The notes beneath the pieces are model-generated. The model ran no database searches. It was not told the origin of the DNA and saw only the letters and a list, made by a program, of their open reading frames with translations. From Sphingopyxis microcysteis (GTDB lineage Bacteria; Pseudomonadota; Alphaproteobacteria; Sphingomonadales; Sphingomonadaceae), in contig NZ_JAANYY010000005.1 of assembly GCF_012274265.1 (NCBI RefSeq), positions 124,001-188,000 on the forward strand: a stretch of DNA of 64,000 nucleotides, given 5' to 3'. The translations under genes were made by a program, and so were the position numbers. Shown piece after piece: positions 25,594 through 33,465 of this stretch (position 1 is its first letter; each line of letters begins with the position of its first letter).

Positions 25594-25628
25594 GACAGGG
25601 CTCCCGGCAGGCGGCTAAATGCGCTGGA

Positions 25629-26456
25629 TCAGCGCATGTTGATGATGGTTTGCGACAGCTGCGACGCGCCCTCGATGGCTTTTGCATTCGCTTGGAAATT
25701 GCGCTGCGCGCCGATCAGCATCACCAGTTCTTCGGTGATATCGACGTTCGAACGCTCGAGCGCGCCCGAACGGATCGCGCCCATCGGGCCATTGGTCGCG
25801 GCGTCGATGGTCGGCGGGCCGCTTTCGCCCGACGACTGCCAATGCGCGTCGCCGACGGGGCGCAGTCCTTCCATCGCGGGGAAGGTCGCCATCGCGACCT
25901 TGCCCAGCACCTGCGATTCGCCATTGGCAAAGGTCGCCGACACCAGCCCGTCGAGGCCGATCGACACATTGACCAGCTGCGCGGTGGGATCGCTCGGGGC
26001 GCCCGCGGGGAGCACAAAGTCGAACGCGCCGGCGAGCGTGTTGTTCGTGACGTTGCCGCTGGCATCGACGGGCAGAAGCTGGAGTTTCTGGCCGGTCGAA
26101 TCGATCACATTGCGGTCGGGGGTGGCGGTGAACGCGCCGTTGCGGGTGTAGGTCACCTGTTCGCGCGGCGGTTCGCCCTTCACGACGAACATGCCTTCAC
26201 CAACGATCGCCATGTCGAGCGTCTTTTCGCTCGATTCATACGACCCTTGCGTGAATTGCTGGGTGATGCCGTTGAGGCGCGTGCCCTGCCCCGCGACCAT
26301 CTTGGTCGACTGGGTCGGCGAGGCGGCAAAGATGTCGCCAAACTGCGCCTTGCTGCGCTTGAACCCGATCGATCCCGCGTTGGCGATGTTGTTCGAGATG
26401 ACCGACATGTCGGTCTGGGCGCCCTTGAGGCCCGAAAGCGAAGTGTAGAATGACAT
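25629..26456 (-). CDS. flgE: Flagellar hook protein FlgE, minimal form
   Basis: FlgE builds the hook. This 275-aa version has the conserved N-terminus (MSFYTSLSGLKGAQTDMSVI, NNIANAGSIGFKRSKAQFGD), the middle LDMAIVGEGMFVV region and the C-terminal helix NFQANAKAIEGASQLSQTII. Most hook proteins are near 400 aa or longer, so the outer domain (D2 and beyond) is mostly missing. ATG 26456 is taken because the family start MSFYTSLSGL follows; the longer frame runs into flgD. Confidence 0.9.
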   Translation of the reverse strand: MSFYTSLSGLKGAQTDMSVISNNIANAGSIGFKRSKAQFGDIFAASPTQSTKMVAGQGTRLNGITQQFTQGSYESSEKTLDMAIVGEGMFVVKGEPPREQVTYTRNGAFTATPDRNVIDSTGQKLQLLPVDASGNVTNNTLAGAFDFVLPAGAPSDPTAQLVNVSIGLDGLVSATFANGESQVLGKVAMATFPAMEGLRPVGDAHWQSSGESGPPTIDAATNGPMGAIRSGALERSNVDITEELVMLIGAQRNFQANAKAIEGASQLSQTIINMR

Positions 26457-26460
26457 AGTC

Positions 26461-26766
26461 TTATCCTTCCTGCGTGGTGGGGGTCGGCGCCGGGGTGGCG
26501 GCCTTGATGTCTTTGAGCAGCTGGGTCTGCGCCGCGAGCTGTTCGGAAATCTGTTGCAGCGTCGTGTTGGTTTCGCTGATCCCGGCGAGGCTCGAGAATT
26601 GCGCCATCTGCGCAACCATCTGCTGGTTATCGACGGGGTTGAACGGATCCTGCTGCGACAGCTGCGCGGTCATCAGGCGCAGAAAATCGCTCTGCCCCAT
26701 CTGCTGCCCGGCGCCCTTCGGCTGAAGCACGACATTATTGGCGTTGGTGACGCTGTTGACGGCCAT
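26461..26766 (-). CDS. flgD: Flagellar hook-cap protein FlgD, very short form
   Basis: FlgD caps the growing hook. This 101-aa protein contains only the conserved N-terminal part (MGQSDFLRLMTAQLSQQDP, NPVDNQQMVAQMAQFSSLAG) followed by a Gln-rich helix and a Thr/Pro tail. The C-terminal Tudor and Fn3-like domains of typical FlgD (above 200 aa) are absent, and flgE follows after only 4 bases, so they are not simply in another frame nearby. It pairs with the minimal FlgE next door. Confidence 0.9.
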   Translation of the reverse strand: MAVNSVTNANNVVLQPKGAGQQMGQSDFLRLMTAQLSQQDPFNPVDNQQMVAQMAQFSSLAGISETNTTLQQISEQLAAQTQLLKDIKAATPAPTPTTQEG

Positions 26767-26767
26767 C

Positions 26768-27178
26768 TTACTGTCCCATCCTGAGGGTTTCGTTGATCAG
26801 GCCCTTGGCGGTTTCCAGGACCTGGACATTGTTTTGATATTGGCGCGCGGTTTCGACCATCTCGACCAGCTCGGCGGCGCTATCGACCGCGGCTTCCCAG
26901 ATATTGCCGTCCTTGTCGGCGAGCGGGTTCGACGGATCGTGGCGTTTCGACGGCGCCATTTTCGACGTCGTCACCTGGTCGACCTGAACCGTCGCGCGGC
27001 CCTGACCATCCATGACGGTGCGGAACACGGGCTTGAGCGAGCGAAAGGCTTCGGCCTCGCTGCCCGCGATCGTCCCGGCGTTGGCGAGGTTCGATGCGGT
27101 GGTGTTGAGCCGGACGAGCTGCGCCGACATCGCGCGGCCGCTGATGTCGAAAACCGAGAAGTTCCCGTTCATCGTCAT
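26768..27178 (-). CDS. flgC: Flagellar rod protein FlgC
   Basis: FlgC is a proximal rod subunit. The 136-aa protein has FDISGRAMSAQLVRLNTTAS and NLANAGTIAGS at the N-terminus and the C-terminal helix ARQYQNNVQVLETAKGLINE. ATG 27178 overlaps the flgB stop; a second ATG follows 6 bases later. A longer in-frame extension lies inside flgB and is rejected. Confidence 0.92.
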   Translation of the reverse strand: MTMNGNFSVFDISGRAMSAQLVRLNTTASNLANAGTIAGSEAEAFRSLKPVFRTVMDGQGRATVQVDQVTTSKMAPSKRHDPSNPLADKDGNIWEAAVDSAAELVEMVETARQYQNNVQVLETAKGLINETLRMGQ

Positions 27179-27528
27179 TCGCCCTTGATCGCGCGGGTCA
27201 GCGTGTTGACGCGGCCGCTGAGGAACGACAGGCTGGAGCGGTAAGCGAGCGCGTTTTCGGCGAAGGCGGTCTGCTCGGTGGCCATTTCGACGGTGTTGCC
27301 GTCGAGCGATGCCTGCACCGGGACGCGGTAGGCAATCGCGCCCGCCATCGCATCGGCGGTCGAACCGCCCTGCTGCGCCAGATCGAGTGCTTTCGAAAAA
27401 TCGAGGTCGCGCGCCTTGTACCCCGGCGTCGCGGCGTTGGCGATGTTCGACGCGAGCATCATCATGCGCTGGCTGCGCAGCTGAAGCGCCGTCGCGTGCA
27501 GGCCAAAGAGTTTCTCGGATGCCATCAT
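27175..27528 (-). CDS. flgB: Flagellar rod protein FlgB
   Basis: FlgB is the most membrane-proximal rod subunit. The 117-aa protein has the family pattern LFGLHATALQLRSQRMMMLA and SNIANAATPGYKARDLDF. ATG 27528 is chosen because AAAGGA lies just upstream. It is the first gene of the flgB-to-flgL operon and lies 66 bases downstream of a consensus sigma-54 promoter. Confidence 0.93.
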   Translation of the reverse strand: MMASEKLFGLHATALQLRSQRMMMLASNIANAATPGYKARDLDFSKALDLAQQGGSTADAMAGAIAYRVPVQASLDGNTVEMATEQTAFAENALAYRSSLSFLSGRVNTLTRAIKGE

Positions 27529-27593
27529 CAAATTCCTTTCGCCGAGGTCCGGGCCGGGTTGCGACACGGACGCGCGGAAAACACAAAGAACGA

Positions 27594-27609
27594 TGCAATC
27601 GCCGTGCCA
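27594..27609 (-). promoter_or_regulatory. Sigma-54 promoter of the flgB operon
   Basis: The minus strand reads TGGCACGGCGATTGCA, a perfect match to TGGCAC-N5-TTGCA with correct GG-GC spacing. It would start a transcript of the eleven-gene flgBCDEFGHIJKL operon. Confidence 0.88.
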
Positions 27610-27730
27610 AACGCATTTTATTGTTGATTTCTAGATATTTAGATCAGCGCCATAACAGGCGACCAAGGCGCTCGTCAAAAAACCGACAATGTCCCGCCGC
27701 GCGGACGCCAATCGCGCCGCAAACCGCGAC

Positions 27731-27746
27731 TGGCACGCTTCCTGCA
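27731..27746 (+). promoter_or_regulatory. Sigma-54 promoter of flgA
   Basis: TGGCACGCTTCCTGCA has correct GG-GC spacing and one mismatch in the -12 box (CTGC for TTGC). It faces away from the flgB promoter about 120 bases off, so both could share one upstream activator site. Confidence 0.8.
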
Positions 27747-27785
27747 AAAATGGCGCTGACCATTTTGGACCGAAGGAGATGGATC

Positions 27786-28301
27786 GTGTCCCGCCATATC
27801 ACCGCCCGCCTGGCCCTGGGCCTCGCCGCATGTACCGCCGCCATTCCCGCTCAGGCCCAGCCCGCCAATGAAGATTGGCAGACGATCGACGTGCTGACCG
27901 ACATGGTCGCCAAGGCGATGGGGCGCACCGCGACGCCGGTCGACCGCCGCATCAAATTGGCGCGCTGTCCCGAACAGGCTTCGGTGACCGCGATCGATGC
28001 GAACGCACTGGCTGTCCGCTGCGCGTCGCTGGGCTGGCGCCTGCGTGTCCCGATGACGGGGCCGACCGGCGCGACGCCGGCCGCGGCCAGTTACAGCCGC
28101 CCCGCCGCCAGCGCACCGGTCATTCGCCGCGGCGACAATGTCCGGGTCACCATCGATACCGAAAGTTTTTCGATCAGCTATGCCGCGGTCGCGGCCGAAG
28201 ACGGCCGCGTCGGGGAGACGATCGCGCTGCGCGGCAACGACGCCAAGTCGTCGCTCAGCGCCACCGTGATCGGTCCCGGCCGCGCCCGCCTCGACGACTG
28301 A
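27786..28301 (+). CDS. flgA: Flagellar P-ring chaperone FlgA
   Basis: FlgA is a periplasmic chaperone for P-ring assembly. The 171-aa protein has a signal peptide (residues 1-24, ending PAQAQ) and a SAF-type C-terminal domain (RRGDNVRVTIDTESFSISYA, GRVGETIALRGNDAKSSLSA). GTG 27786 is the start because AAGGAG lies 7 bases upstream. It stands alone between a sigma-54 promoter and an intrinsic terminator. Confidence 0.9.
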   Translation: MSRHITARLALGLAACTAAIPAQAQPANEDWQTIDVLTDMVAKAMGRTATPVDRRIKLARCPEQASVTAIDANALAVRCASLGWRLRVPMTGPTGATPAAASYSRPAASAPVIRRGDNVRVTIDTESFSISYAAVAAEDGRVGETIALRGNDAKSSLSATVIGPGRARLDD

Positions 28302-28345
28302 CCCGCACCCCTTCCCCAGCCTCGGGCTGGCTTACCCTGCCCTCT

Positions 28346-28397
28346 GGCCCGGTGATTGTCGGCTTTTCGACATCGCCGGGCCTTTCTTTTGTCTTTT
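28346..28397 (+). terminator. Rho-independent terminator of flgA
   Basis: GGCCCGGTGAT (28346-28356) pairs with ATCGCCGGGCC (28372-28382) with one wobble, and is followed by the T-rich run TTTCTTTTGTCTTTTT. It separates flgA from flgM. Confidence 0.85.
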
Positions 28398-28412
28398 TGC
28401 GGCGAACCGACT

Positions 28413-28438
28413 TAATCGCGCCGGGCGGCGTCCGTTAA
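28413..28438 (+). promoter_or_regulatory. Sigma-28-type promoter of flgM
   Basis: TAAT, 14 bases, TCCGTTAA, ending 53 bases before flgM. It has the same spacer as the fliC and fliD boxes. FlgM is commonly expressed partly from a FliA promoter, giving feedback. Confidence 0.5.
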
Positions 28439-28491
28439 AGCCTTCGTGAACCGCGTCGTCACTTTTCTGACGGCACCGGATGGAGGCGATT

Positions 28492-28797
28492 ATGTCGGGT
28501 GACAGCAGCAAGATCGGACCCGTCGGCGGCATTGTCCGCACGACCCCGCTGCGCAGCGCCACCAGCGAAACGGCGACGCGCGCGGCGCAAGCGCCGAAGC
28601 AGCTCGCCGCGGTACCCGACAGCCTGCCCGCCGCGGGCCTGATCCGCCTCGCGGGCAGCCTCGCGACCCAGGCACCGCCGGTCGATGTCGCGCGCGTCGC
28701 TGCGCTGCGCACGGCGATCGCCAATGGCAGCTACGGCGTCCACCCCGCGATCATCGCCAGCGCCATGATCGATTTCCACACCCGCGGGGTCGAATGA
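28492..28797 (+). CDS. flgM: Anti-sigma-28 factor FlgM
   Basis: FlgM binds FliA until it is exported through the finished hook-basal body, coupling filament genes to assembly. The 101-aa protein is disordered at the N-terminus and ends with the FliA-binding helices (VDVARVAALRTAIANGSYGV, ASAMIDFHTRGVE). ATG 28492 has GGAGG upstream. It overlaps the next gene by ATGA. Confidence 0.88.
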   Translation: MSGDSSKIGPVGGIVRTTPLRSATSETATRAAQAPKQLAAVPDSLPAAGLIRLAGSLATQAPPVDVARVAALRTAIANGSYGVHPAIIASAMIDFHTRGVE

Positions 28798-29093
28798 TGC
28801 TCGAAGACGTGCAATCGCGGCTCGACACGCTGGTCGGCGCGCTCGACGGTCACGACGCCGGCGCGATCATCGCCGCGACCGAAGAGCTGGCGACCGCGGT
28901 CATCCTGTTTCGCGGCGCGGGAATCCCCCGCGGTAGCGAACAGCGCGCCGAACTGCTGATCGGCAAGACGCTGCGCCAGCTGGAGGCCGCGGCCATCCGC
29001 GTCAACGTCCTGAAAGACTGGACGCGTCAGCGGATTGACAGGAACCACGAAATCCGCGGCACTCATCAGCGCGGAGCGGCGTTAAGCTACTGA
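28794..29093 (+). CDS. FlgN-like flagellar export chaperone
   Basis: A 99-aa, all-helical acidic-to-basic protein overlapping the flgM stop by 4 bases. FlgN, the chaperone of FlgK and FlgL, usually follows flgM and has this size and heptad pattern (LEDVQSRLDTLVGALDG, ATEELATAVILF). Sequence motifs are weak, so the assignment rests on position and size. Confidence 0.6.
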   Translation: MMLEDVQSRLDTLVGALDGHDAGAIIAATEELATAVILFRGAGIPRGSEQRAELLIGKTLRQLEAAAIRVNVLKDWTRQRIDRNHEIRGTHQRGAALSY

Positions 29094-29125
29094 TTAAACT
29101 TTAGGTTTCTGCCGTTAACCGTAAA

Positions 29126-29141
29126 TGGCACGATGATTGCT
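29126..29141 (+). promoter_or_regulatory. Sigma-54 promoter of the transglycosylase-flhA-fliA operon
   Basis: TGGCACGATGATTGCT is a perfect sigma-54 -24/-12 element, 45 bases before the next start codon. A GCCGTTAA box lies just upstream at 29111-29118, with TAAA 12 bases before it; this could be a weak overlapping sigma-28 element. The promoter makes fliA expression depend on the sigma-54 tier. Confidence 0.88.
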
Positions 29142-29185
29142 TTTGGTTTGCTGAGACAGCCCTGCTGCATCAGCGGAACCAGATT

Positions 29186-30010
29186 ATGAACGCAATCAAC
29201 AATCCCCAAGCCGCGCGCCGCGTCGCCGCACCCGTCATGGATGCGATGCAAATGGCGTCGGCACGGACGGGCGTCGATTTCGACTATCTGGTCGACGTCG
29301 CGCGGGTTGAAAGCGGCTATAACCCGACCGCCAAGGCAGCGACATCATCGGCGCGCGGCCTCTATCAATTTACCAAGCAGACCTGGCTCGCGACGCTCGA
29401 CCGCCACGGCGCCAATCATGGCATGGCCTGGGCCGCCGACGCGATCGGCCGCGACGCATCGGGGCGGCTGACCGTCACCGACCCGGCGCTGCGCCAGCAG
29501 ATTTTTGACCTGCGCGACGACCCTGCGGCGGCATCGACGATGGCGGCAGCGCTGACCGGCGACAATCGCGATTATCTGGAAAGCCGTATCGGGCGCAGCG
29601 CCGAGCCCGTCGACCTCTACCTCGCCCATTTCCTCGGCAGCGGCGGCGCCGCCAAATTCCTGACCGCGCTCGACACCAATCCCGACCAGCCCGGCGCACC
29701 GATGATGCCCGAGGCGGCGGCCGCGAACCGGTCGGTCTTTTACGCCCCCGACGGCAGCATGCGCAGCCTCGCCGAAATCCGCGACCGCTTTCGCGCCAAG
29801 CTCGAGAACGGCGGCAAGATCGAAAATATGAAACCCTTCGCCCCCGCTGGCTGGCACGCTTCGGCGAGCAGTTCGAGCGGCCTGGCGGGCGGCGGGGGAC
29901 GTCCCCCGCTGCAGATGATGGATATCCAGCCGATGCCGCGAAAATTGTCGATGGGCTTTGCCGCCGATGCGTACAGGCGCCTCGCTTCGATGTCGGGCGG
30001 CGCGGCATGA
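29186..30010 (+). CDS. Lytic transglycosylase of the flagellar locus (SltF-like)
   Basis: This 274-aa protein has an SLT catalytic domain at the N-terminus: DVARVESGYNPTAKA with the catalytic Glu at about residue 42, then ARGLYQFTKQTWLATL. It likely opens peptidoglycan for the rod, replacing the hydrolase half missing from FlgJ. It has no signal peptide of the usual kind, so export may be by the flagellar system; this is an inference. The C-terminal part is Gly/Ser-rich. Its stop overlaps flhA (ATGA). Confidence 0.85.
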   Translation: MNAINNPQAARRVAAPVMDAMQMASARTGVDFDYLVDVARVESGYNPTAKAATSSARGLYQFTKQTWLATLDRHGANHGMAWAADAIGRDASGRLTVTDPALRQQIFDLRDDPAAASTMAAALTGDNRDYLESRIGRSAEPVDLYLAHFLGSGGAAKFLTALDTNPDQPGAPMMPEAAAANRSVFYAPDGSMRSLAEIRDRFRAKLENGGKIENMKPFAPAGWHASASSSSGLAGGGGRPPLQMMDIQPMPRKLSMGFAADAYRRLASMSGGAA

Positions 30011-32130
30011 CCGGCGGCCTGAACCTCGGCAACGTCGGCCGCATCGCCGGCGCGTCGGCGCTGCCGATCGGGATGCTCGTCCTGGTCGGGCTGATGGTCA
30101 TCCCGGTCACGCCGCTGATCCTCGATATCAGTTTCGTCGCCAATATCATGATCAGCCTCGCGATCCTGATGGTCGCGCTGTCGGCAGCCAAGCCGCTCGA
30201 CTTTTCATCCTTTCCGACCGTGCTGCTGCTCGCGACCCTGTTCCGGCTGGCGCTGAACGTCGCCTCGACCCGCGTCGTGCTGGTTCACGGCCACGAAGGC
30301 ACCGCCGCGGCGGGGCACGTCATCGAAGCTTTTGGCGAAGTGCTGATCGGCGGCGACTATGTCGTCGGCCTGTTCGTCTTTTTCGTGCTGATGATCATCA
30401 ACATGGTCGTCATCACCAAGGGCGCGGGGCGCGTGTCCGAAGTGTCGGCGCGCTTCACCCTCGACGCCCTGCCCGGCAAACAAATGGCGATCGACGCCGA
30501 CCTCAACGCCGGGTTGCTCACCCCCGACGAGGCCAAGGCCCGCCGCGTCGAAGTCGCCACCGAGGCCGATTTCTACGGCTCGATGGACGGTGCTTCGAAA
30601 TTTGTGAAGGGCGACGCGATCGCCGGGCTGCTCATCCTGTTCGTCAATATCATTGGCGGCCTGATCCTCGGCATCTTCAGCCATGGGCTCAGCTTTTCGG
30701 AAGCGGGCAGCACCTATGTCACGCTCGCGATCGGCGACGCGCTGGTGGCACAGATCCCCGCGCTGTTGCTGTCGATCGCCGCCGCCGCCATCGTCACCCG
30801 CGTTGCCTCGCCGCTCGACCTCAATGGCCAGATCGGCAGCCAGTTCGCCGCCCCGTCGGTGTGGATGGCGGTCGGCGGGATCCTGTTCATTCTCGGCATG
30901 GTTCCGGCGATGCCGCAGTTACTGGTACTGCCGGCCGCCGCGCTGTCCTTCGCCGTCGGCTGGCAATTGCGCCGCACCGCGGTCGCCGTCGCCGAAGCGC
31001 CGCCCCCGGTCGCCATCGCACCCGACCCGTCGCTGATCGAATGGGCCGACGTCAGCGACGCCAGCGCCTGCCAGCTCGAAATCGGCTATGCGCTCGTCAG
31101 CCTGGTCGACGACCGCAAGGGTGCGCCGCTGATGACGCGGATCACCGGCATCCGCCGCCAATTGTCGAAAGAACTCGGCTTTGTCGTCCCGCCGGTCAAG
31201 GTCAGCGACGATCTGTCGCTGCCCGGCAACGTCTATCGCATCTCGGTCGCCGGGGTGATCGTCGGCGAGGACGAGGTGTTCCCGCACGAAATGCTGGCGC
31301 TCGATTCGGGCGACCTGATCACCAAGGTCGCGGGACGCCCGTGCAAGGATCCGACCTTTGGCCTCGATGCTCTGTGGATTCCAAAAGCGACGCAGAATGA
31401 CGCGATCGCGGCGGGGTACACCGTCGTCGATCCGGCGACCGTCGTCGCGACCCACCTCAACAACAGCATCGTCGGCGCCGCCGCCGACCTGTTCGGGATC
31501 GACGATGCGCAGGCGCTGATCGACAACCTCAAAATCCATTATCCGCAGCTCGCGCAGAACCTCAGCCCGCAGGGCTATCCGCTGCCGCGCGTCGCCAGCC
31601 TGTGCAAAGCGCTGTTGGTCGAGCGCGTCCCGCTGCGCGATTTCCGCAAGATTGCCGAAGCGATGGTTGCGACCGCCGCGCAGCAGCTGGGCGAAGTCGA
31701 CCTGGTCGAGGCGGTGCGTCAGCGCATCGGTGCGCTGATCGTCCAGACGATCGTGCCGAGCCGGATGCCGCTGCCCGTCGTGACCTTCAGCCCCGAGATC
31801 GAAGTTCTGCTCAACCAGTCGGTGCGCGCCAATCCGGGGGCCGAATGGCCGTTCGAGCATGGCATGGCGATGAAGATCATCGAACAGGTCGGACAGGCGG
31901 TCGAGCCGCTGCTGCTCCAGACGCGCAGCTTTGCGCTGGTCGCCTCGCCGATCTGCCGCTCGGCACTGTCGCGGCTGGTGCGCGCGACTTTCCCCGACGT
32001 CGCCGTGATCTCCTACCTCGAGATCCCGGCCAGCAAACAGACCGAAATCGTCGCGACGATCGGCGCCGAAGTGCCGCGCCTCGCGACCGGGCCCGACGCC
32101 CAAATGGAGGACCAACCGCATGAGAATTGA
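30007..32130 (+). CDS. flhA: Flagellar export gate protein FlhA
   Basis: FlhA is the nonameric export gate that docks substrates and chaperones. The 707-aa protein has about eight membrane helices in residues 15-330, with the FHIPEP-family loop (DADLNAGLLTPDEAKARRVE, EADFYGSMDGASKFVKGDA). A large cytoplasmic domain follows (VPPVKVSDDLSLPGNVYRI). It overlaps fliA by 11 bases. flhF and flhG, which often follow flhA, are absent here. Confidence 0.96.
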   Translation: MTGGLNLGNVGRIAGASALPIGMLVLVGLMVIPVTPLILDISFVANIMISLAILMVALSAAKPLDFSSFPTVLLLATLFRLALNVASTRVVLVHGHEGTAAAGHVIEAFGEVLIGGDYVVGLFVFFVLMIINMVVITKGAGRVSEVSARFTLDALPGKQMAIDADLNAGLLTPDEAKARRVEVATEADFYGSMDGASKFVKGDAIAGLLILFVNIIGGLILGIFSHGLSFSEAGSTYVTLAIGDALVAQIPALLLSIAAAAIVTRVASPLDLNGQIGSQFAAPSVWMAVGGILFILGMVPAMPQLLVLPAAALSFAVGWQLRRTAVAVAEAPPPVAIAPDPSLIEWADVSDASACQLEIGYALVSLVDDRKGAPLMTRITGIRRQLSKELGFVVPPVKVSDDLSLPGNVYRISVAGVIVGEDEVFPHEMLALDSGDLITKVAGRPCKDPTFGLDALWIPKATQNDAIAAGYTVVDPATVVATHLNNSIVGAAADLFGIDDAQALIDNLKIHYPQLAQNLSPQGYPLPRVASLCKALLVERVPLRDFRKIAEAMVATAAQQLGEVDLVEAVRQRIGALIVQTIVPSRMPLPVVTFSPEIEVLLNQSVRANPGAEWPFEHGMAMKIIEQVGQAVEPLLLQTRSFALVASPICRSALSRLVRATFPDVAVISYLEIPASKQTEIVATIGAEVPRLATGPDAQMEDQPHEN

Positions 32131-32866
32131 ACCCGCCGAGCAATTCGCCGCGTCAATGGCCCGTGCGCCGCGCGCGCGCGGCTATGGCGAAAGCGTCGAG
32201 GCGCTGGTCGAGGAATATGCACCACTGGTCCGCAAGATCGCGTGGCAGGTTTTTTCGCGCGTCTCACGGACGAGCGAGCTCGACGATCTGATCCAGACCG
32301 GACTCATCGCGCTCATTGAGGCGAGAGAGAATTACGAGGAGCGCGGCTTTGCCTTTGCGACCTATGCGACGACGCGGATCCGCGGCGCGATGATCGACCA
32401 GCTCCGCCGCGAGGCCGATGTCGGCCGGTCGGCGATGGTCGCGGCGAAGCGCATCCAGGCGACGCGCGCCGCGCTCGAACAGCAGTTGATGCGCGCGCCG
32501 GTCGCCGCCGAAATGGCGGCGGCGCTCGACATGTCGCCCGAAGATTATTTCGCGCTTGAACGCAACGCGACCCACGGGCGCTCGACCTCGCTCGACGAGC
32601 TGATCGATGTCGGCGCCTTCCTGCTACCCGACGACGACATCGGTGCGGGCGAGCAATGCGAGCAGGCCGATCTGATGGGCGCGCTGCGCCAATGCATCAC
32701 CTGCCTGTCCGACCGCGAACAGATGGTTTTGCAGCTCTATTTCTTTGAGGAGCTCAACCTCCACGAAATCGGCCTGACGCTCGACGTCAGCGCGGCGCGC
32801 ATCTGCCAGATCAAGCGCGAGGCGATGGCCAAGGTCGATCGCATGATGCGCCAGATGACCGAATGA
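32120..32866 (+). CDS. fliA: Flagellar sigma factor FliA (sigma-28)
   Basis: FliA directs RNA polymerase to late flagellar genes. The 248-aa protein has region 2 (VEEYAPLVRKIAWQVFSR, FATYATTRIRGAMIDQLR), region 3 and region 4 (LSDREQMVLQLYFFEELNL, VSAARICQIKREAM). It is cotranscribed with flhA from a sigma-54 promoter and held by FlgM. Four candidate target boxes lie in this locus. Confidence 0.94.
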   Translation: MRIEPAEQFAASMARAPRARGYGESVEALVEEYAPLVRKIAWQVFSRVSRTSELDDLIQTGLIALIEARENYEERGFAFATYATTRIRGAMIDQLRREADVGRSAMVAAKRIQATRAALEQQLMRAPVAAEMAAALDMSPEDYFALERNATHGRSTSLDELIDVGAFLLPDDDIGAGEQCEQADLMGALRQCITCLSDREQMVLQLYFFEELNLHEIGLTLDVSAARICQIKREAMAKVDRMMRQMTE

Positions 32867-32883
32867 ACGCGAGAGAGGAAAAG

Positions 32884-32927
32884 CGACCGGGTGCGGCGTG
32901 CGACCCGCTCGGCATCGCACCCGGTCG
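32884..32927. terminator. Hairpin between fliA and the MarR-like gene
   Basis: CGACCGGGTGCG (32884-32895) pairs perfectly with CGCACCCGGTCG (32916-32927). It lies between two convergent genes and probably ends both transcripts; no T-run is present. Confidence 0.6.
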
Positions 32928-32937
32928 TCGGGGGAGG

Positions 32938-33435
32938 TCAGGCGGCGAGTGTCCGGTTGTTCTGCCAGGCGACGCCGATTTTCTCGAAATAGCTTGCCAT
33001 GCGTTCGCTGCCGCTGTCGGTCAGGCGGACGATCGTCCGGCGGCGGTCGCGTTCGTCGATCGAACGCTGCGCCAGCCCAAGCCGCTCCAGCGTGGTGATC
33101 ATCCGCAACCCCGACGACAGCGGCACCCCGGCGCCGGTCGCCAGATCGCTGGCGCTGAGCGCGCGGCCGTGGCTTTCGGCCAGCATCAGATCGAGCATCA
33201 TGTCCCAGATCGGCCCCGCCAATTCCGCGCTGGCGAAATGATTGCGCCGGATGCGCCGCATCTGGATGCTGAGCGACAGCTGGTTCAGCAGCACCGACTG
33301 CGGCGAAGCATCGCCGGCACCGTTACGATAAGTGGGGGTCGCCGACAATTCGCCACCGCGGCCCGCGAGCAGCTCGTGGATCTCGTCGATACGCGACTTT
33401 AGCTCGGCAACTTCTTGGTTCGAAAATTGCTGCAT
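32938..33435 (-). CDS. MarR-family-like winged-helix regulator
   Basis: This 165-aa protein has a helical N-terminus and a winged-helix region at about residues 70-150: SASDLATGAGVPLSSGLRMI, TTLERLGLAQRSIDERDRRR, TIVRLTDSGSERM. The pattern of a recognition helix followed by a DxRDRR wing is that of MarR-type regulators. ATG 33435 has AAGGGG upstream. The target is unknown; it lies just past the flagellar cluster. Confidence 0.72.
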   Translation of the reverse strand: MQQFSNQEVAELKSRIDEIHELLAGRGGELSATPTYRNGAGDASPQSVLLNQLSLSIQMRRIRRNHFASAELAGPIWDMMLDLMLAESHGRALSASDLATGAGVPLSSGLRMITTLERLGLAQRSIDERDRRRTIVRLTDSGSERMASYFEKIGVAWQNNRTLAA

Positions 33436-33465
33436 GCGCGGAAACCCCTTGGGGTGCCACAAACA

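Noticed and set aside
29095..29118. Second sigma-28-like box upstream of the transglycosylase gene (TAAA-N12-GCCGTTAA)
   Set aside because: The spacer is 12 rather than 14 bases and a perfect sigma-54 element follows at once; mentioned only as a possible overlap.
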